Made by a program: the position numbers and the translations under genes. Shown piece by piece: positions 5,621-9,159 of a stretch of DNA of 9,159 nucleotides (position 1 is the stretch's first letter; the number at the start of each line of letters is the position of its first letter). The notes below the pieces were generated by a model. The model did no database searches. It was not told the origin of the DNA and was given only the letters and a program-made list of their open reading frames with translations. This stretch comes from DASVHS01 sp036001325 (GTDB lineage Bacteria; Acidobacteriota; Thermoanaerobaculia; Gp7-AA8), in assembly GCA_036001325.1 (NCBI GenBank), contig DASYUK010000346.1, positions 1 through 9,159 on the forward strand, written 5' to 3'.

Positions 5621-6661
5621 CTCATCGCTCTCGTTGCAGTGACGCTGCTTGTGTTCGCTGCGTCGAACAAAGGAGTCAGGATGAACAATCAGGCGCCCAA
5701 GCCTTCCGATTCGGAGCTCAAGAAAAAGCTGACGCCGCTTCAGTACGAAGTGACGCAGCATGAAGGAACCGAGCCTCCGTTCCGGAACGAATATTGGGAC
5801 AACCACAAGGCCGGTATCTACGTCGACGTCGTGTCGGGCGAGCCGCTGTTCAGCTCACTCGACAAATTCGAATCGGGCACAGGCTGGCCGAGCTTCACGA
5901 AGCCTCTCGAGCCGGCGAATGTCGTCACGAAGAGCGATCGCAAGCTCTTCATCGTCCGCACCGAAGTTCGCTCCAAACACGCCGACTCACACCTCGGACA
6001 TGTCTTCGATGATGGACCTCCGCCGACCGGTCTGCGCTACTGCATGAACTCCGCATCGATGCGCTTCATCCCGGTCGATCGATTGGAGGCTGAAGGTTAC
6101 GGCCAGTACCTGCCGCTATTCGGCAAGGCTGCGACCGGTAGCGCGAAATCGAGCGGCAAGACCGTCGCTGCGAAGACAGAGACGGCGACGCTCGCCGGCG
6201 GCTGCTTCTGGGGCGCGCAGGATCTGCTGCGCAAGCTCCCCGGCGTGATCAGCACGAGCGTCGGATACACCGGCGGCACGGTGAAGAACGCCACGTATCG
6301 GAACCACGAAGGGCACGCCGAGGCGGTGGAGATCAAGTTCGACCCGACGAAGATCTCGTATGAACAGATTCTCGACTTCTTCTTCAAGATGCACGATCCG
6401 ACGACGTTGAACCGGCAGGGGAATGACGTCGGAACCTCGTACCGATCGGCAATCTTCTACCACGACGATCAGCAGCGCCAGGTCGCCGAGCGCGAGAAGG
6501 CGAAGGTCGATAAGTCGGGCGCGTGGAAGCGGCCTGTGGTCACTGAAATCGTTCCCGCGAAGGATTTCTGGCAGGCCGAGGATTACCACCAGGATTATCT
6601 GATCAAGAATCCGGGCGGGTACACCTGCCACTACGTTCGCAACATCAGCTTCGACAAGTAA
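5594..6661 (+). CDS. msrBA: Bifunctional peptide-methionine sulfoxide reductase, MsrB-MsrA fusion, membrane-targeted form
   Basis: This 355-residue enzyme reduces both R- and S-methionine sulfoxide in proteins. Residues 4-24 (RNRFFFLIALVAVTLLVFAAS) form a signal peptide or anchor, so this form acts outside the cytoplasm. The MsrB domain (about 46-175) has the GIYVDVVSGEPLF and GWPSF signatures and catalytic Cys150 in RYCMNSASMRF. The two CxxC zinc pairs are absent and the usual resolving Cys in SGCGWPS is Thr96, giving a one-Cys MsrB. After a Lys/Ala/Ser linker, the MsrA domain (about 198-349) has catalytic Cys204 in GGCFWG and a probable resolving Cys345 in GGYTCHYVR. These are the only three cysteines. 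The start at 5594 has GGAG eight bases upstream but lies in a hairpin loop. A second start, ATG 5681 (M30), has a better Shine-Dalgarno and would give a cytoplasmic enzyme. The gene end overlaps the rlmA-like gene by 17 bp. Function is firm; start use is open. Confidence 0.93.
   Translation: MNMRNRFFFLIALVAVTLLVFAASNKGVRMNNQAPKPSDSELKKKLTPLQYEVTQHEGTEPPFRNEYWDNHKAGIYVDVVSGEPLFSSLDKFESGTGWPSFTKPLEPANVVTKSDRKLFIVRTEVRSKHADSHLGHVFDDGPPPTGLRYCMNSASMRFIPVDRLEAEGYGQYLPLFGKAATGSAKSSGKTVAAKTETATLAGGCFWGAQDLLRKLPGVISTSVGYTGGTVKNATYRNHEGHAEAVEIKFDPTKISYEQILDFFFKMHDPTTLNRQGNDVGTSYRSAIFYHDDQQRQVAEREKAKVDKSGAWKRPVVTEIVPAKDFWQAEDYHQDYLIKNPGGYTCHYVRNISFDK
5669..5675 (+). promoter_or_regulatory. Internal Shine-Dalgarno for a second msrBA start (ATG 5681)
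   Basis: AAAGGAG ends five bases before ATG 5681 (MNNQAPKPSD). Initiation here would drop the signal peptide and leave both catalytic domains intact. It is stronger than the GGAG before ATG 5594. Confidence 0.6.
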
Positions 6662-7463
6662 AGAGCAGCACGTCCCGACTGAACGTCACATCGATATCCG
6701 CGAGCGCCGCAAGGCGCTCGCGTTGTGATGCCCGCAATCCGCGATAAGACGAAGCCATCACATCGTGGATCGCGTCGCGATCGAGATGCACGACCTGCCG
6801 TACGCGTTCGTGTTTCTTCATCACGAAGCGTGAACCGAACGTCGACACGGTGCGCTCCACGCGATCGATCAGCTTTCCTTCTCCCAGAACAGCTTCGCGC
6901 AATTCGATCAGATCATCCGGTCCGGCCAGTGCGACGAGGAGCCGGCCGTCGTTCTTCAGCACTCGACGGAACTCGTCAGGATTCATCCGCGATGTGATCG
7001 ACGTGACGAGATCAAAAGACGCGTCGGCGTAAGGGAGAAAGCGATCCGCGTTCGCGACGACGAAGAAGCAGTCGCGATATCGCCGAGCGGCGAGATCGAT
7101 CGCCGCGACCGAGATGTCGACACCGTGCGCCTCCGCGCCGAATTGTTTTTGCATGGCGCCGAGGTAGTAGCCTTCGCCGCAGCCGACGTCGATCACGCTC
7201 TGGAGTGCGGCGGCCATGCCGCCGCTCTCGAAGAGCGGTGCCATGGGCACCGCACTCCTGAAGCGATCGAGAAACTGCCGGCGTGCTGCGACCGCCTCTG
7301 CCGAGTCGCCGGGCTGCCGCGATCGACGATCCTGCGGTTGAAGAAGATTGCAATAGCCGCTGCGAGCCATATCGAAGGAGTGACCGCGCGGGCAGACGAA
7401 ACGCCGCTCGTCCCTGCTCAGGGGAAGCCGGCACCCGCGGACTGTGCACAGAAGCGCCACCAC
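6645..7463 (-). CDS. rlmA: RlmA-like 23S rRNA (guanine-N1)-methyltransferase
   Basis: This 272-residue SAM-dependent methyltransferase probably makes m1G in the 23S rRNA loop targeted by the RlmA/TlrB family; the exact position is inferred. The N-terminal zinc knuckle has Cys6, Cys11, Cys24 and His28. Its first pair is spaced CX4C instead of the CX2C of the E. coli enzyme. The family signature FDMARSGYCNLLQPQDRRS runs to about residue 48, followed by PGDSAEAVAARR. SAM motif I is VIDVGCGEGYY at 90-100, with the acidic Asp116 in GVDIS. Residues 69-88 (AVPMAPLFESGGMAAAL) are encoded by a 57-bp REP-like palindrome in frame. They replace the GHYxPL-type helix expected between FLD and the SAM motif, so substrate binding might be altered. 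The start is GTG 7463 (GTG 7460 is equally possible) and has no clear Shine-Dalgarno. It diverges from the channel gene and overlaps msrBA by 17 bp at the end. Confidence 0.82.
   Translation of the reverse strand: MVALLCTVRGCRLPLSRDERRFVCPRGHSFDMARSGYCNLLQPQDRRSRQPGDSAEAVAARRQFLDRFRSAVPMAPLFESGGMAAALQSVIDVGCGEGYYLGAMQKQFGAEAHGVDISVAAIDLAARRYRDCFFVVANADRFLPYADASFDLVTSITSRMNPDEFRRVLKNDGRLLVALAGPDDLIELREAVLGEGKLIDRVERTVSTFGSRFVMKKHERVRQVVHLDRDAIHDVMASSYRGLRASQRERLAALADIDVTFSRDVLLFTCRS
6699..6722 (+). terminator. Perfect GC hairpin with GCAA loop downstream of msrBA
   Basis: A 10-bp perfect stem (CGCGAGCGCC and its complement) closes a GCAA loop, a GNRA tetraloop when read as plus-strand RNA. 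It begins 37 bp after the msrBA stop. No T-tract follows, so it may stabilise the mRNA 3' end rather than terminate transcription. It is also inside the rlmA-like coding sequence (RERLAALA), so chance from codon use is possible. Confidence 0.35.
7202..7258. repeat. Pair of inverted 27-bp REP-like units, in frame inside the rlmA-like gene
   Basis: Unit 1 is 7202-7228. Unit 2 is the reverse complement of 7232-7258. A 3-bp spacer CGA separates them. Both begin GGAGTGCGG and end ACCGCTCT or GCCGCTCT, and each folds alone into a perfect 8-bp stem with a three-base loop (CAT at 7215-7217, ATG at 7243-7245). They differ at four sites, and these form two compensated base pairs in the stem (C-G to T-A, and G-C to C-G). 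The whole element also forms one long hairpin. It is 57 bp, or 19 codons, so the reading frame survives. Confidence 0.8.
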
Positions 7464-7479
7464 GTGCTTAACTGTAGTC

Positions 7480-9096
7480 GTGCATCAGTCGCGCACGCGC
7501 CTTCTGATCCTGATGCTCGCGCTGATCGCCTTCGTGATCGTGTCGGCGTTCCTCTACCAACTGGGCATGGCGCGGCTGGAGGGGAAGCAGCGCACATTCT
7601 TCGAGGCGCTCGAGTGGGCGGCGGAGAGTCTCAGTACCACGGGCTACGGTTATGACGCTCACTGGTCGCATCCGGCGATGGTCTTTCTCGTCATCGGCGT
7701 GCAGTTCGTCGGCGTCTTCCTCGTATTTCTCATCATCCCCATTTATCTTCTGCCGTTTCTCGCAGAGCGTTTCGAGCAGCGCGTGCCACGCGTCGCCGAT
7801 GAGCATCTCGCGAATCACGTGATCGTCTTTCGATACGGCCCGGCGGTCGAGACGCTCGTGCAGCGACTGAAGAGCGCGCATGTGCCATCGCTCGTGGTCG
7901 AGATCGACGAGGCGCAGGCGCGTGCGGTGATGGAGACAGGCCAGGACGTCGTCTTCTCGCGATCGGAGGAGGACGCGCTCGATGTGGCGCGTCTCGGCCG
8001 GGCGCGAGCCGTCGTGGCCAACGGTCGCGATCAGGAGAACGCGGCGCTCATCCTGCGCGCGCGCCAGAGCGGTTTTCGCGGCGAGATCTACTCGTTCGTC
8101 GAGGAGCCTGCACATCGCAAAGCGATGGAGCTGGCTGGCGCGACCGCGGCGTATACGCCGCGCCACATCGTCGCCGCGGCGCTGGCCGCGCACGCCAGCG
8201 AGCGAATCAGCCCGCGTCTGCCGGGACTCGATCGAGTGGCCGGCCTCGAGCGGCGCGACGTCCGCGTTCCACCTTCGAGCCCCGTCGTCGGAAAGAGATT
8301 TGGCGAGCTGACGCTCGACGCCGTCGTCGTCGGTCAGTGGGTGCGCAGCCATCTTCGTGCGCCGTGCACCGCCGACATGCGCATCGAGTCGGGCGCCGTG
8401 CTCGAGATCGTCGGCGACTCCGCGGCAATCGAGCGCAGTGCCGCGACGATCGGCGGCTCGCTCATCCGCCAGCGCGGCCCTTTTCTGATCGCCGGATTCG
8501 GTGAAGTCGGCCGCAAGGTGCACGAGCTGCTCAGAGACGCCGACGAAGAGGTGCGCGTGCTCGAACGTCAACACGCGCCCGACGTTGACGTCGTCGGCGA
8601 CGTTCTCGATTCGACCGTGCTCGAACGCGCCGGACTGAGCGATGCGCGCGCGCTGATCCTCGCGCTCGACAGCGACGACTCGACGCTGTTCGCGACGGTG
8701 ATCGCCCGCGATGCTGTGCCCGACGTCGCCGTGATCGCGCGCGTCAATCACGGCCGCAACCTCGAGAACATCCATCGCGCCGGAGCCGACTACGCCCTGT
8801 CGATCTCCGACGTCTCCGGAGAAATGCTCTCCGCCCGTCTCCTCGGCCGCTCGACACGAGCGCGCGATGAACATCGCCGCGTGGCGCGCATCGAGGCGAA
8901 ACCGCTGGCCGGCCTGACCATCGATGAGCTGCGATCGTGCGACGGTTCCTGCTCGCTCCTGGCGGTCGAGCGCGGCGGCACGTTGATGCCCGGATCCGCG
9001 CATCTCCGGCTGGAAAGTAATGATGCGCTTTGGGTTTGCGGAACTACGGAAGCTATCCGCAACTTCACCATTGCGTCGAACGCAACCACGCGATAA
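7480..9096 (+). CDS. Two-RCK potassium channel (2-TM pore with tandem TrkA-N/TrkA-C domains)
   Basis: This 538-residue membrane protein is probably a ligand-gated K+ channel in the MthK/GsuK class. TM1 is at about 8-27, the pore helix at 43-52, the selectivity filter TTGYGYD at 53-59 and TM2 at 66-92. RCK1 (about 112-235) has a degenerate nucleotide loop, VIVFRYGPAVETL, lacking the GxGxxG glycines. A TrkA-C-like segment follows (about 262-325). RCK2 (about 334-450) has an intact IAGFGEVGRKV with acidic Glu362 at the end of strand 2, and a second TrkA-C-like domain lies at 468-530. Only RCK2 therefore looks able to bind NAD(H) or a nucleotide. GTG 7480 (MHQSRTRLLIL) is chosen because it sits right before TM1. 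GTG 7444 would add 12 residues and overlap the divergent methyltransferase start. No good Shine-Dalgarno supports either start. A 511-codon open frame on the opposite strand is a GC artefact. Confidence 0.9.
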   Translation: MHQSRTRLLILMLALIAFVIVSAFLYQLGMARLEGKQRTFFEALEWAAESLSTTGYGYDAHWSHPAMVFLVIGVQFVGVFLVFLIIPIYLLPFLAERFEQRVPRVADEHLANHVIVFRYGPAVETLVQRLKSAHVPSLVVEIDEAQARAVMETGQDVVFSRSEEDALDVARLGRARAVVANGRDQENAALILRARQSGFRGEIYSFVEEPAHRKAMELAGATAAYTPRHIVAAALAAHASERISPRLPGLDRVAGLERRDVRVPPSSPVVGKRFGELTLDAVVVGQWVRSHLRAPCTADMRIESGAVLEIVGDSAAIERSAATIGGSLIRQRGPFLIAGFGEVGRKVHELLRDADEEVRVLERQHAPDVDVVGDVLDSTVLERAGLSDARALILALDSDDSTLFATVIARDAVPDVAVIARVNHGRNLENIHRAGADYALSISDVSGEMLSARLLGRSTRARDEHRRVARIEAKPLAGLTIDELRSCDGSCSLLAVERGGTLMPGSAHLRLESNDALWVCGTTEAIRNFTIASNATTR

Positions 9097-9159
9097 TTGA
9101 ATATGCGTGGCACTTCGACCTCAGGAGCGGCGGGCGTATGGCCGGATCGAGCTCGAGCC

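Noticed and set aside
5195..5806. 203-codon minus-strand frame with a Val/Ile/Ala-rich, membrane-like translation
   Set aside because: The hydrophobic runs are the complement of the GATCG-rich Arg/Asp/Tyr codons. It crosses into msrBA antisense, has no visible start signal, and the opposite frame has a strong Shine-Dalgarno.
7468..9003. 511-codon open frame on the minus strand opposite the channel gene
   Set aside because: Its translation is Arg/His/Asp-rich and low in hydrophobic segments, with no family motif. The plus-strand protein has clear pore and RCK motifs, so this is a shadow of codon bias.
9071..9097. Promoter-like TTGCGT and GATAAT before the right-edge start
   Set aside because: The spacing is 15 bp, the -35 match is poor, and most of it lies in the coding end of the channel gene.
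9138..9159. Possible start of a further plus-strand gene (ATG 9138, AGGAG at 9123-9127)
   Set aside because: Only seven codons are inside the window (MAGSSSS), too little to support a gene, though the ribosome site is plausible.

Overview
The window is GC-rich, densely coded bacterial DNA, probably chromosomal. Evidence for this is short or overlapping gene borders, good Shine-Dalgarno sites on some genes, frequent GTG starts, and housekeeping or stress genes rather than phage, plasmid or transposase genes. The taxon cannot be fixed from sequence alone. The gene types and the REP-like palindromes would suit a soil-type lineage such as Acidobacteriota or a relative, but that is a guess.

Layout. 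On the minus strand from 2827 down to 1 there are four genes in one direction. They are a membrane-anchored SpoIIE/RsbU-type PP2C phosphatase, a 71-residue single-span membrane protein, a secreted SGNH-type hydrolase, and a small membrane protein that runs off the left edge and appears to carry a one-base frameshift. An array of five back-to-back hairpins (1286-1375) fills the gap before the hydrolase. Only 24 bp upstream of the phosphatase, an extended SDR oxidoreductase gene (2852-3880) runs the other way. It collides tail to tail, with 63 bp of overlap, with a membrane metallophosphoesterase gene on the minus strand (3818-4996). Divergent from that is a gene for an extremely Arg/Asp/Tyr-rich, lysine-free, probably disordered protein (5099-5554). 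A terminator-like hairpin follows and encloses the first start codons of an MsrB-MsrA fusion gene (5594-6661). That gene overlaps by 17 bp with an RlmA-like rRNA methyltransferase gene on the minus strand (6645-7463). A two-RCK potassium channel gene (7480-9096) is divergent from it and ends the window.

Functional picture. The annotated genes are envelope and stress functions: methionine sulfoxide repair, K+ conductance, a signalling phosphatase, a membrane phosphoesterase and a secreted hydrolase. I see no multi-gene defence system, biosynthetic cluster, CRISPR array or mobile element. The most unusual signals are small. The first is a pair of inverted REP-like units with compensatory stem changes, lying in frame inside the rlmA-like gene. 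The second is the terminator-like hairpin wrapped around the msrBA start codons, with a second strongly primed start downstream of the signal peptide. The third is the five-hairpin array that may hide a ribosome binding site. The fourth is the Arg/Tyr-rich low-complexity protein.
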